This document shows positions 54,622 to 62,822 of a stretch of DNA of 64,000 nucleotides, piece by piece (position 1 is the first letter of the stretch; every line of letters begins with the position of its first letter). This DNA is from a virus, in the IMG/VR virus record IMGVR_UViG_3300035670_000058, positions 50,681 through 114,680 of that record, one strand, 5' to 3'. Made by a program: the position numbers and the translations under genes. The notes below the pieces were generated by a model, which saw nothing but the letters and a program-made list of their open reading frames with translations, did no database searches and was not told the DNA's origin.

Positions 54622-55089
54622 ATGTCTGTAAAGATATACAACTCTAAAGAGGAGAGGTTAGCCGCAAGACGTGCTTCTTATCAAATCAATAGAGAGAAAC
54701 GAATTGCTCAAACGCGAGCAAGCCAAATTAAACGTAAAGAACAAGACCCAGATATTGGGTCTAAGCAGTATAAAAGAAGGCTTAAACTTGATCCTCGTTG
54801 GAATCAGCGTATTAGTTTACGAGACTATGGATTAACAATAGAAGAGTATGAAATGCGCTGGGATACTCAAGGTGGAGTATGTAGGATTTGTGGTAATCCT
54901 GAAACAGATACCTTAAACGGTAAACCTAAAAATCTAGCCGTTGATCACGATCCAAAACACAGCAAGAAAGAAATTCGTGATCTTCTATGTGCTACTTGTA
55001 ATCGAGGATTAGGTTTATTTATGGATAATCCACAGTTACTTAAAAACGCAGTAGACTATTTAGAAGAATGGGGTAAAATATATGGGTAG
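54622..55089 (+). CDS. Recombination endonuclease VII-like HNH protein
   Basis: 155 aa. After a basic helical N-terminus comes YGLTIEEYEMRWDTQGGVCR, then CGNPE, LAVDHDPKHSKKEIRDLLC and CNRGLGLFMDN, the zinc-stabilised Endonuclease VII core. Family members resolve branched DNA (T4 gp49) or act as mobile nucleases. AAGGAG precedes the ATG. Confidence 0.85.
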   Translation: MSVKIYNSKEERLAARRASYQINREKRIAQTRASQIKRKEQDPDIGSKQYKRRLKLDPRWNQRISLRDYGLTIEEYEMRWDTQGGVCRICGNPETDTLNGKPKNLAVDHDPKHSKKEIRDLLCATCNRGLGLFMDNPQLLKNAVDYLEEWGKIYG

Positions 55090-56647
55090 GGTTCAGGGTG
55101 TGGCCGTGGTCGTCGGAATTCCGTCATTCGGAATGGTGTCCACATATTTCTTGCAGTCTCGGGCTGCAACATCGTTTCCGCTGGTGTCTAGTGCAATAGA
55201 CAAGATCGTGCTTAACAAGCCAATTGCTGAAGCACGGAATGAAATCGTGGAGTTTGCACTATCACAGGGAGCAAATTATATCTATTGGCTAGATGATGAT
55301 GTTATCGCTCCTCCCGACTCCTTCTTGAAGTTATACCGGCATAACAAGGATATCATCAATGGAGTCTATTGGTCTAAGAGCAATCCTCCCATGCCCCTCC
55401 TGTTCAGAGGGCACCTACAAGGCCCATATTGGGACTGGCATGTCGGGGACCTCATCGAAATCGACGCAGCGGGCAACGGTCTTACCCTTGTCAAGACTGA
55501 CGTGTACCGAAAAATGTCAGAAAAACTTGGTGGTCCTTGGTACTCAACTGACTATGTTAGTTTCGCGGGAATGGATGGGCCTTCTGCACCAAACAACACC
55601 GAAGACCTTTATTTCTACTGGAAAGCCAAGTCGCTAGGCTATAAGGTCTGGGCTGATACAAGTGTTCAAGCATACCACTATGAGAAAAATTCTCAGGTGC
55701 TGTATGGAATGCCAGCCAACTCACCACAGGCAAATCCCGCATGGGAAGTGAAGAAGGCTGGAAATAAACTGATTGCAGATATTGGTTCAGGACCAGTAAC
55801 ACCATATATGCGGGATGAGGGTGAGGTTGTTTCATTCGATATTCGGGAAGACATGAAGCCTGATGTTGTATGCGATGTCCGGTATCTTCCAGTACCCGAT
55901 CAGACATTTGATATTGTATTCTCTTCCCATACACTTGAGCATTTTGGCTGGACTTCAGTTGACAAGGTGCTGAAAGAGTGGTCCCGAACCCTAAAGGTTG
56001 GAGGAGAGTTGAGAATTGCAGTACCAAATCTACGCTATGTAGCACAACGATTACTGGATGATATGCTTCTACCGCCTGATTACTGGGTGCTGTATGGGGA
56101 GCAGGATTATCCAAAGAACTTCCATGCCTGTGGATTTACACCCAACACATTGAAGGCTCTTGTAGAATCGATGGGGATTTATGAGGATATCCAGACCAAG
56201 GAAGGTGATCTTAGCGGCCCACCCAGCCCAGACGCTTGGAACCTTCTGCTGAAAGCAACAAAGGTTCGACATCCGAAAACAGAGAATATCACGCCTGAGG
56301 ATATTGATCCTTCACCTCCTACCAACATGTTCTGGCCGGTGAAATTGTATCAGGAATACAATGAGCGGCCAATGAGTACAGAAGAGATTGTACAAGATAA
56401 AGAAAAGCATTTAGAGAAAGAGCAGCCCTCAGAGCCTAGTGCGGTTGAAAAGAAGAAGGAAGTTGTTGAGAATGCCCGTGGTGCATTTGACTTCTCTATA
56501 TTCCATGAGAAGGAAGTGACAATCTCTGGGGATGCCCCTAAGATTGAGACTCCACAGTATAATGTAGAAACAATTATGGACACATTCAATACAATGAATA
56601 CAAAGGAGAAGGACGATGGGCTGGAGAGCAATAACACGAAACTTTGA
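55082..56647 (+). CDS. Fusion of glycosyltransferase (GT-A) and SAM methyltransferase
   Basis: 521 aa. Residues 1-220: IPSFGMVSTYF start and the YWLDDDV metal site (Asp71-73) of a GT-A glycosyltransferase. Residues about 230-395: LIADIGSGPV (motif I) and CDVRYLPVPDQTFDIVFSSH with TLEHFGW, a Methyltransf_11-type domain. A charged, possibly disordered tail of about 125 residues follows. One chain may both add and methylate a sugar. Its position before the fibre genes suggests virion glycosylation, but this is inference. Confidence 0.8.
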   Translation: MGRVQGVAVVVGIPSFGMVSTYFLQSRAATSFPLVSSAIDKIVLNKPIAEARNEIVEFALSQGANYIYWLDDDVIAPPDSFLKLYRHNKDIINGVYWSKSNPPMPLLFRGHLQGPYWDWHVGDLIEIDAAGNGLTLVKTDVYRKMSEKLGGPWYSTDYVSFAGMDGPSAPNNTEDLYFYWKAKSLGYKVWADTSVQAYHYEKNSQVLYGMPANSPQANPAWEVKKAGNKLIADIGSGPVTPYMRDEGEVVSFDIREDMKPDVVCDVRYLPVPDQTFDIVFSSHTLEHFGWTSVDKVLKEWSRTLKVGGELRIAVPNLRYVAQRLLDDMLLPPDYWVLYGEQDYPKNFHACGFTPNTLKALVESMGIYEDIQTKEGDLSGPPSPDAWNLLLKATKVRHPKTENITPEDIDPSPPTNMFWPVKLYQEYNERPMSTEEIVQDKEKHLEKEQPSEPSAVEKKKEVVENARGAFDFSIFHEKEVTISGDAPKIETPQYNVETIMDTFNTMNTKEKDDGLESNNTKL

Positions 56648-57131
56648 GGAACTATCTGAGGAAGTACACGGACGACCAGTACAGGCTGGAGAGGAGGGTA
56701 ACCTCCTCATCATCGCTCAGGAGGACTTTGGTCGTTCTGTTGCTATTGATCTGGTCAATGGTCTTGTTGCTATCGACTATGAGCGTCTAGGCATTCAGAA
56801 CGAATCAGTAGAACTGGTCAATGATAAATTCAGGTTCTTGATTTGTGAGGAAACCAACATTGCTGGTGAATTCCTGAATCTTGAACAACGCTTGGAATAT
56901 CTGCGTGATGAGAATGGACGTAAGATACTTGGGCCGGATGGAAAGTTCCAGCAAGTGCGGAACGATATTCTTACTCCCTTGATCTGGCGACCAATATGGT
57001 TTACACGATGGACAAATGGTGTACCTGTAAAAGTCATTGGCGCACAGACAACGCTACCGGAGTCACAGGGAAACAAGAATGTAAAGAAAATGATCATGAT
57101 CTACCCAGATGGTAGAATAGGAATCGATTAG
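56616..57131 (+). CDS. Hypothetical (possibly virion) protein, 171 aa
   Basis: GGAGAAGGA precedes the ATG, inside the end of the fusion gene. Alpha-beta composition with a long middle helix (LEQRLEYLRDENGRKI). No known domain. Confidence 0.6.
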   Translation: MGWRAITRNFEELSEEVHGRPVQAGEEGNLLIIAQEDFGRSVAIDLVNGLVAIDYERLGIQNESVELVNDKFRFLICEETNIAGEFLNLEQRLEYLRDENGRKILGPDGKFQQVRNDILTPLIWRPIWFTRWTNGVPVKVIGAQTTLPESQGNKNVKKMIMIYPDGRIGID

Positions 57132-57142
57132 GGGGCACATCA

Positions 57143-57532
57143 ATGATAAAACGTGCGCTTGCAATAGCAATGGTAATCATGCTTGCTACTTCAGGGATAG
57201 CAAGTGCGGCTAAAGTACCATCAGGCACTATCGATGGCTACACAGGTTCGCTGGTATACGGGGGAAATATAACTTTCCAGACAACCTATACCAATACTTC
57301 TTGGGCATATATAACAGTTATATGTGAGCAAGATGAAATTATTTATCAATGGAGTGCTTCTCCAGATTTCACATTCCCCTTTATACAACAGGCTGGATTT
57401 GCTGCCTTAGGAAAATTTTGGGACAAGACAAGAAGTGCGGATTGTAGCGCTACTTTGATAAATAGAATAGAGCGTGGAAAAAATATATCTTTAACGTTTC
57501 TCGATACTGTGGAGTTTATAGTAACACCTTAA
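57143..57532 (+). CDS. Secreted small beta protein, 129 aa
   Basis: Residues 1-22 (MIKRALAIAMVIMLATSGIASA) are a typical Sec signal peptide with AxA cleavage. The mature part is beta-rich with two cysteines that could form a disulfide. Phage genes with signal peptides can act at the cell surface (for example superinfection exclusion); not shown here. Confidence 0.65.
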   Translation: MIKRALAIAMVIMLATSGIASAAKVPSGTIDGYTGSLVYGGNITFQTTYTNTSWAYITVICEQDEIIYQWSASPDFTFPFIQQAGFAALGKFWDKTRSADCSATLINRIERGKNISLTFLDTVEFIVTP

Positions 57533-57598
57533 TAGCAATCTAAGTAATACAATACTTAACTCTAATCCAATAGGGGCGTGGTTCAATTGAAGCTAACG

Positions 57599-57642
57599 AA
57601 TACCGGAATCTCACAGAAATGTGCGGTTCCGGTATTTTTTTT
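57599..57642 (+). terminator. Rho-independent terminator
   Basis: AATACCGGAA (57599-57608) and TTCCGGTATT (57627-57636), 10-bp stem, followed by T8. Confidence 0.92.
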
Positions 57643-57672
57643 GCTTTCTTGCCCTTTTTGGGGGTGGGGTAA

Positions 57673-57999
57673 GTGGCTAACACTATACAACAGATAGCAG
57701 CATCTTCTGATGGTCTTGTCACAATAGATGTTGAATATACTTCAACATATAGCATTCGTGCCTTTACTATTACAAATAATGGTGGCGGTACAGTTACTGC
57801 TACCGTGACAAAGTCTTCTACTGGTGGATCATGGTCACTTATTGCCGGCCCCGGCCAAACTGCAAGTGACACACTACCCAATAACCTTGTCACATTCGAA
57901 GATGATGGCACAGGTAATCCTGCCATTCCTTGGGTAACGCTTCTACCATACTGGTATGGAGAGTTTGGGATTTGGCGAGTGGTGGTGACTGTCACATGA
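57673..57999 (+). CDS. Putative virion protein, 108 aa
   Basis: GTG 57673 after GGGTGGGG. Beta-rich, Thr/Gly-rich (ITNNGGGTVTATVTKSSTGG), like small tail or fibre accessory proteins. ATGA overlap with the giant fibre gene. Confidence 0.6.
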   Translation: MANTIQQIAASSDGLVTIDVEYTSTYSIRAFTITNNGGGTVTATVTKSSTGGSWSLIAGPGQTASDTLPNNLVTFEDDGTGNPAIPWVTLLPYWYGEFGIWRVVVTVT

Positions 58000-60900
58000 C
58001 TATAGAGTATGTAGGTGCAGCATCTGCCGCGAGTAACAGCGTAAGTCTACCCACGTTCCAAGCGGGCGATGTCGCTATCGTCGTGGCGTATCGGAGCGGT
58101 AGCGAAACGCCGCCGACGCTACCGTCTGGCTGGGTCAACGCCAAAACCGCAGCAGCAACAAACAGTACCCGGGCTGGCTACCGTCTGCTCCAGACGGGTG
58201 ACACGTCCACGGGAACGTGGACAAACGCGACGGGCATCACGGTATCGGTCTGGCGTGGAGTCGATCAGCGATACCCGCTGATGAACGAATACACCGTCGC
58301 CTATGCTAGTACCAGCGCATCGTTGAGCGCGATGGGGAGCAACCCGTACCCGGGGGTTACGGCGCTTGTTGGATATACCACCGGGTCATGGTCGTTCAGT
58401 GGGACAAACTGGACAAACCACACCGGAACTGGGTCAGCGCATCTGGCCGCGTCTACAGACACAAACCCCATCCCTGACGTTTCCACTACCGGAACGACCG
58501 GCTCAGGCGGCGCTCTGTGGGTCGGCCTCCGCGAGCCGTCATCTTTCCCCATCATCGCGGACCCGGACACCACTTCTGGCACAGTCACAAGTAACTCCTC
58601 GTCGTGGACCCTGACCTATCCCACGAACATCGCGGCAGGGGACCTGCTGGTCGGGCTGGTGGCGACGGACGGGACCAACTCACCGCTTGACGTTACTCCG
58701 CCCTCTGGCTGGACTACTGGCGGCATCAGCGCCGGAGCGAACTCCCTTGTTGTGTTGCTCAAAGAGGCGGGTGGTTCGGAGTCTGGGACGTTCACGTTCA
58801 CGCTCTGGAATAACGAGCAAGGCGCATGGGTCATCTACCGCATCCCCGCCGGAACATGGTACGGAGGCAGCGCCGGGACGCCTGACACGGGCGGTCTCTG
58901 GACCACCCAGTTCGACACGGACAGCCTTGCTGGCCTAACTTCCACGGGTGCGACCGTCAACCCCGACCCACCTGTTCTCAACCCCGCCAACTGGGATGCC
59001 GAGAACACCCTCTGGATCGCCGCCGCATCGGTAGATACCAGCCGCACCATCTCCGCGTTCCCCTCGGGGATGACGAACACGGGGTCGCTGGTATCGGGCG
59101 GCTCGAACGGCGCATCGCTGGGCTATGCGCGGCTGGAAGCCGGGAACAGCCAGATTGGCGCAACGCAGGACACGGCTACAGCCTATGCGATTGGCTCCGG
59201 TTCAGCTAATACCTACGCACAGTCGTTCATTGCCACCGGAAACACCCTGTCCTCGTTCTCGCTTGCGCTTCGGAAGGCTGGAACTCCGGGCCATAGCGTC
59301 CTTTCATTCACCATAAAGGCGGATAGCAGCGGGCAACCGGCAGCCGGAAGCCTGTGGGTCTATCCATCGAACGACATCTATGCCGACGAACTATCTGCAT
59401 CGTGGCAGACGCTCACGTTCTCGCCGGGATTGGCGCTGACCGTTGGAACGAAATACTGGATCACGGTTGGTACGGTTGCGACCGTCGAAATCTGTGGGTC
59501 CCTAGATGACTATGCGTCAGGAGCCGCACAGAACAGTCTTAGCTGGGGAACCGATCAGGCATACGACCTTTACTTCAATGCCTCATTCGGATTTGCCTCC
59601 TACGACCCCGACACGTTCACGATCAGCAACTCCGACGACTGGGCTGCGGCGACCATTGCTATCCGACCAAAAGCACCCCCCATATCTGTTGTAGCACAAG
59701 CACAAGCACAGATTACTAGCGGGGGAGCAACAACATATACTACCTATGCACAAAGCCAAGCAGATATCAAGCAAACGTATCAGGTATACGGACAATCTAG
59801 GGCAGTTATTCTAAACGATAAAATTCATATTAGAAACCACTATGCTGCTAATACTGATGCTGCTTCCACAACACTAGCTATTACAATTGAAGAGCCTGTT
59901 GCTAACTCTACACTAGTTATAGGATTTATTGCTGATCTTTTAAATGGGGCAAATGTAACAATTACGGGTGGAGGAAAAACGTGGACTCCAGTAAGTAATT
60001 CCTACATACAAGATGATATTGAAGCCCGATTTTTTAGACAAACTGCAACAACCGATGCTTCAAGTCTTACGCAACTTACACTTTCTTGGGTTAGTCCTGA
60101 TGCAGACCTTATGGTCAGTGTTTGGGAATTGGTCAATGCCACGATTGTCCCTATTATAGAAACTGGACAGGCTGGTCTAGTAAGTGACGGAACAATGGAT
60201 TTAATTACTGTACCAGTATCTGGAACAGGGATTATAAACCCAAGAATTTATTTTGCAATTATAGGGTCAAGTTATGGTATCTCTAACTATGATTTTGATA
60301 ATCCAACTGCTACATATATATATCCATTAGAAACTTATGCTTTTGGTAGTTCCAGAGCCTTTACTTATATTTACTATATTGATGATAGCATAGAAGGTAT
60401 TGGAGAATACGTTTTAGGCGTGTATGATACCACTGTTGGAACAGAGTATGCAACGGCACTTGTTCGATTTGATCAATATAGACAACAAATTGGTCAAGCA
60501 CAAGCATATATTGGAACACCCGTTGCTATTAATCGTGGATATGCACAAGCCCAAGCGAATATTTTAACTACGTACAATTCCTCTGCCCAAGCACAGGCAC
60601 GCATTCTTGCCACCTATCAAGGATTCGCGCAAGGAAATGCTTGGATTAAAATAACGCAGTACGGGTACGCACAAGCAAATTCTAGTATTATTGTCACTTC
60701 ACAAGTATTCGCTCAATCTCAAGTAAATATTCTTGCCACAAATGTTGTAGTTGCTCAAGCACAGGCTAGTATAAAGGCTTCCTACCAGTCCTATGCACAG
60801 GTACAAGCACAACTTATCTTGAGGGGAAGAGGAGTTGCGAATGCACAGGCAGTTATTGATACGGGTATCTACCAAGCAACAGATACCTATACACGAACAA

Positions 60901-62822
60901 TAACAGACGGGTGGGGAACCGCTGATCCTGGTGGCGATTGGGTACTTTCAGGTATAGGAAATTATTCCATCGCAGACTGGGATACAACTGGAACCACTGG
61001 AACAGTTTTATTAGCATCAGGCGGAAACTATGCTAGAGAGGCTGCACTACCAAAAGTTTATTTTGGCCGTATAGCGGAACTTTCAGTAGATTTCCTAATT
61101 CCAGATTTAACAGGAGTGCTTACACGTCCAAGAATTAAATTTAACCTCGGACCCCCCAATATAGAAAATTCAACTACTATACTTATTAATCCGACTACCT
61201 ATGCAACAACTGTCTACATTACTAGTGTTGGTGGCACAGACGCTCCTAGCGGTCCAACAATAACCCCTAATGAATTTTGGACGCTTAAACTACAGGCAGT
61301 TACTCATGCAATTGGTTCTGCTACTGTTAGAGTAAAACTGTATAAAACTGCTGATGGAGAAACTGTTGACTGGATAGGTACCAATTTAAATACATTTGGA
61401 GGAGTTCAAACTGTAAACTTTGGACAGCCACGATTAGTGGTAAGTTCTAACGAAGGTTCTCTAGGTACAAATGTACTCTTTACTTTTGACAACTTCAATG
61501 TCACTAAACTTTCTGGTTGGCGAGAAAATAAATTTGCCCAAGCAAGGGCCAGAATAAAGGGAATTGTTCCCAACCATGCTCAGGCTCAAGCACAGATCAA
61601 ACAAACGTATACTACCTACGCACAAGCCCAAGCACAAATCCTTGTACCAACAAATACATATACAACGTATGCTCAGGCACAAACTTGGCTGAAAGTTACG
61701 GGTAACGTAACATTCGCACAAGCGCAATCCAATATCAAGCAAATATATCAAGGCTATGCACAGAGCCAAGCAAGAATAAAGCAAACCTATCAGGCATATG
61801 CTCAAAGCCAAGCAACCATTATATCGACGTATGCAGTATTTGCTCAAGTACAGGCTAACGTAAAGTCAACGTATCAGTCATATGCTCAGGCACAAGGAAC
61901 TATTAAACAAACTTCACAGAGTTACTCTAATACACAGACACTAATCAAACAATTCTATCAAGTATATGCTCAAGCATCTGCATGGATAGAAATAACTGCT
62001 AGTGTTTTTGCTCAAGCACAAACAGGTATTAAAACAACCTATCAAATTTTTGGTCAAGCACAAGCAGATATCAAACAGACTTACGTTCAATATGCTCAGG
62101 CTCAAGCACAAGTCAAGCAAACATATTCGGTCTATGCTCAATCTCAAGCACAGATAATTCAGACCTACCAAGATTATGCGCAAGCACTTGCTTGGATTGT
62201 CACAACGCAACAAGGCTACGCACAAGCACAGGGTACGATTCTTGCCGCATCAAATGCCTATGCCCAAGCAGAAGCAAAGATTCTAGGTCAAGCCACTATT
62301 ACAGATGCCTACGCACAGGCACAAAGCACCGTGCTGCAAGCCTACCAAGTCTCTGCTCAGGCTCAGGCTCAAGTTCTGACAACGTATGTAGCGCATGCAC
62401 AAGCGGCTTCATGGATCAGGCACTCATATGAGGCGTTTGCAAGCACTCAAAGCACAATAAAAACTACCTACAATGCATTTGCACAAAGTCAAACCGATAT
62501 CAAGCAAGCCTATCAAGTCTATGCAAATGCACAGGCACAGATCAAGACAACATATCAAGTATTTGCGCAAGCAGATACTGCTATCAAGCAGACATACACG
62601 GTAAGTGCAAACGCGCAAGCAACAATCAAAGCAACATATAGTGCATCTGCTCAAGCAAATGCGTACATCTTCACAACATTCGCAAGTGTAGCACAGGCAC
62701 AGGCTGCAATACTTGCAACGATCAACGCATCGGCACAAGCGTTGGCATACATCTATATGCCACAGATTAGTCGTCCAGTTGCTGATATAGAAACAGCCGG
62801 ATGGCTAAGGGTGGTGATATAG
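57996..62822 (+). CDS. Giant fibre-like protein with AQAQA repeats, 1608 aa
   Basis: ATG 57996 overlaps the previous stop. Residues 1 to about 565 are beta-sandwich-like (two related domains, each with GWTxG or SGWVNA-type motifs and WxGVD) and are encoded in clearly GC-rich DNA. From about 59,690 onward the DNA becomes AT-richer and the protein consists of 14-residue units near (Y/F)AQAQAxIKxTYQ, interrupted by two globular inserts at about 59,820-60,480 and 60,870-61,520 (the second LamG-like). Probably a trimeric tail or capsid fibre with a long helical shaft. Confidence 0.75.
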   Translation: MTIEYVGAASAASNSVSLPTFQAGDVAIVVAYRSGSETPPTLPSGWVNAKTAAATNSTRAGYRLLQTGDTSTGTWTNATGITVSVWRGVDQRYPLMNEYTVAYASTSASLSAMGSNPYPGVTALVGYTTGSWSFSGTNWTNHTGTGSAHLAASTDTNPIPDVSTTGTTGSGGALWVGLREPSSFPIIADPDTTSGTVTSNSSSWTLTYPTNIAAGDLLVGLVATDGTNSPLDVTPPSGWTTGGISAGANSLVVLLKEAGGSESGTFTFTLWNNEQGAWVIYRIPAGTWYGGSAGTPDTGGLWTTQFDTDSLAGLTSTGATVNPDPPVLNPANWDAENTLWIAAASVDTSRTISAFPSGMTNTGSLVSGGSNGASLGYARLEAGNSQIGATQDTATAYAIGSGSANTYAQSFIATGNTLSSFSLALRKAGTPGHSVLSFTIKADSSGQPAAGSLWVYPSNDIYADELSASWQTLTFSPGLALTVGTKYWITVGTVATVEICGSLDDYASGAAQNSLSWGTDQAYDLYFNASFGFASYDPDTFTISNSDDWAAATIAIRPKAPPISVVAQAQAQITSGGATTYTTYAQSQADIKQTYQVYGQSRAVILNDKIHIRNHYAANTDAASTTLAITIEEPVANSTLVIGFIADLLNGANVTITGGGKTWTPVSNSYIQDDIEARFFRQTATTDASSLTQLTLSWVSPDADLMVSVWELVNATIVPIIETGQAGLVSDGTMDLITVPVSGTGIINPRIYFAIIGSSYGISNYDFDNPTATYIYPLETYAFGSSRAFTYIYYIDDSIEGIGEYVLGVYDTTVGTEYATALVRFDQYRQQIGQAQAYIGTPVAINRGYAQAQANILTTYNSSAQAQARILATYQGFAQGNAWIKITQYGYAQANSSIIVTSQVFAQSQVNILATNVVVAQAQASIKASYQSYAQVQAQLILRGRGVANAQAVIDTGIYQATDTYTRTITDGWGTADPGGDWVLSGIGNYSIADWDTTGTTGTVLLASGGNYAREAALPKVYFGRIAELSVDFLIPDLTGVLTRPRIKFNLGPPNIENSTTILINPTTYATTVYITSVGGTDAPSGPTITPNEFWTLKLQAVTHAIGSATVRVKLYKTADGETVDWIGTNLNTFGGVQTVNFGQPRLVVSSNEGSLGTNVLFTFDNFNVTKLSGWRENKFAQARARIKGIVPNHAQAQAQIKQTYTTYAQAQAQILVPTNTYTTYAQAQTWLKVTGNVTFAQAQSNIKQIYQGYAQSQARIKQTYQAYAQSQATIISTYAVFAQVQANVKSTYQSYAQAQGTIKQTSQSYSNTQTLIKQFYQVYAQASAWIEITASVFAQAQTGIKTTYQIFGQAQADIKQTYVQYAQAQAQVKQTYSVYAQSQAQIIQTYQDYAQALAWIVTTQQGYAQAQGTILAASNAYAQAEAKILGQATITDAYAQAQSTVLQAYQVSAQAQAQVLTTYVAHAQAASWIRHSYEAFASTQSTIKTTYNAFAQSQTDIKQAYQVYANAQAQIKTTYQVFAQADTAIKQTYTVSANAQATIKATYSASAQANAYIFTTFASVAQAQAAILATINASAQALAYIYMPQISRPVADIETAGWLRVVI

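Noticed and set aside
57996-59690. Assembly chimera explaining the GC shift inside the fibre gene
   Set aside because: The reading frame continues without break across the shift, and domain swaps in fibre heads are common, so a natural mosaic is more likely; read coverage would settle it.
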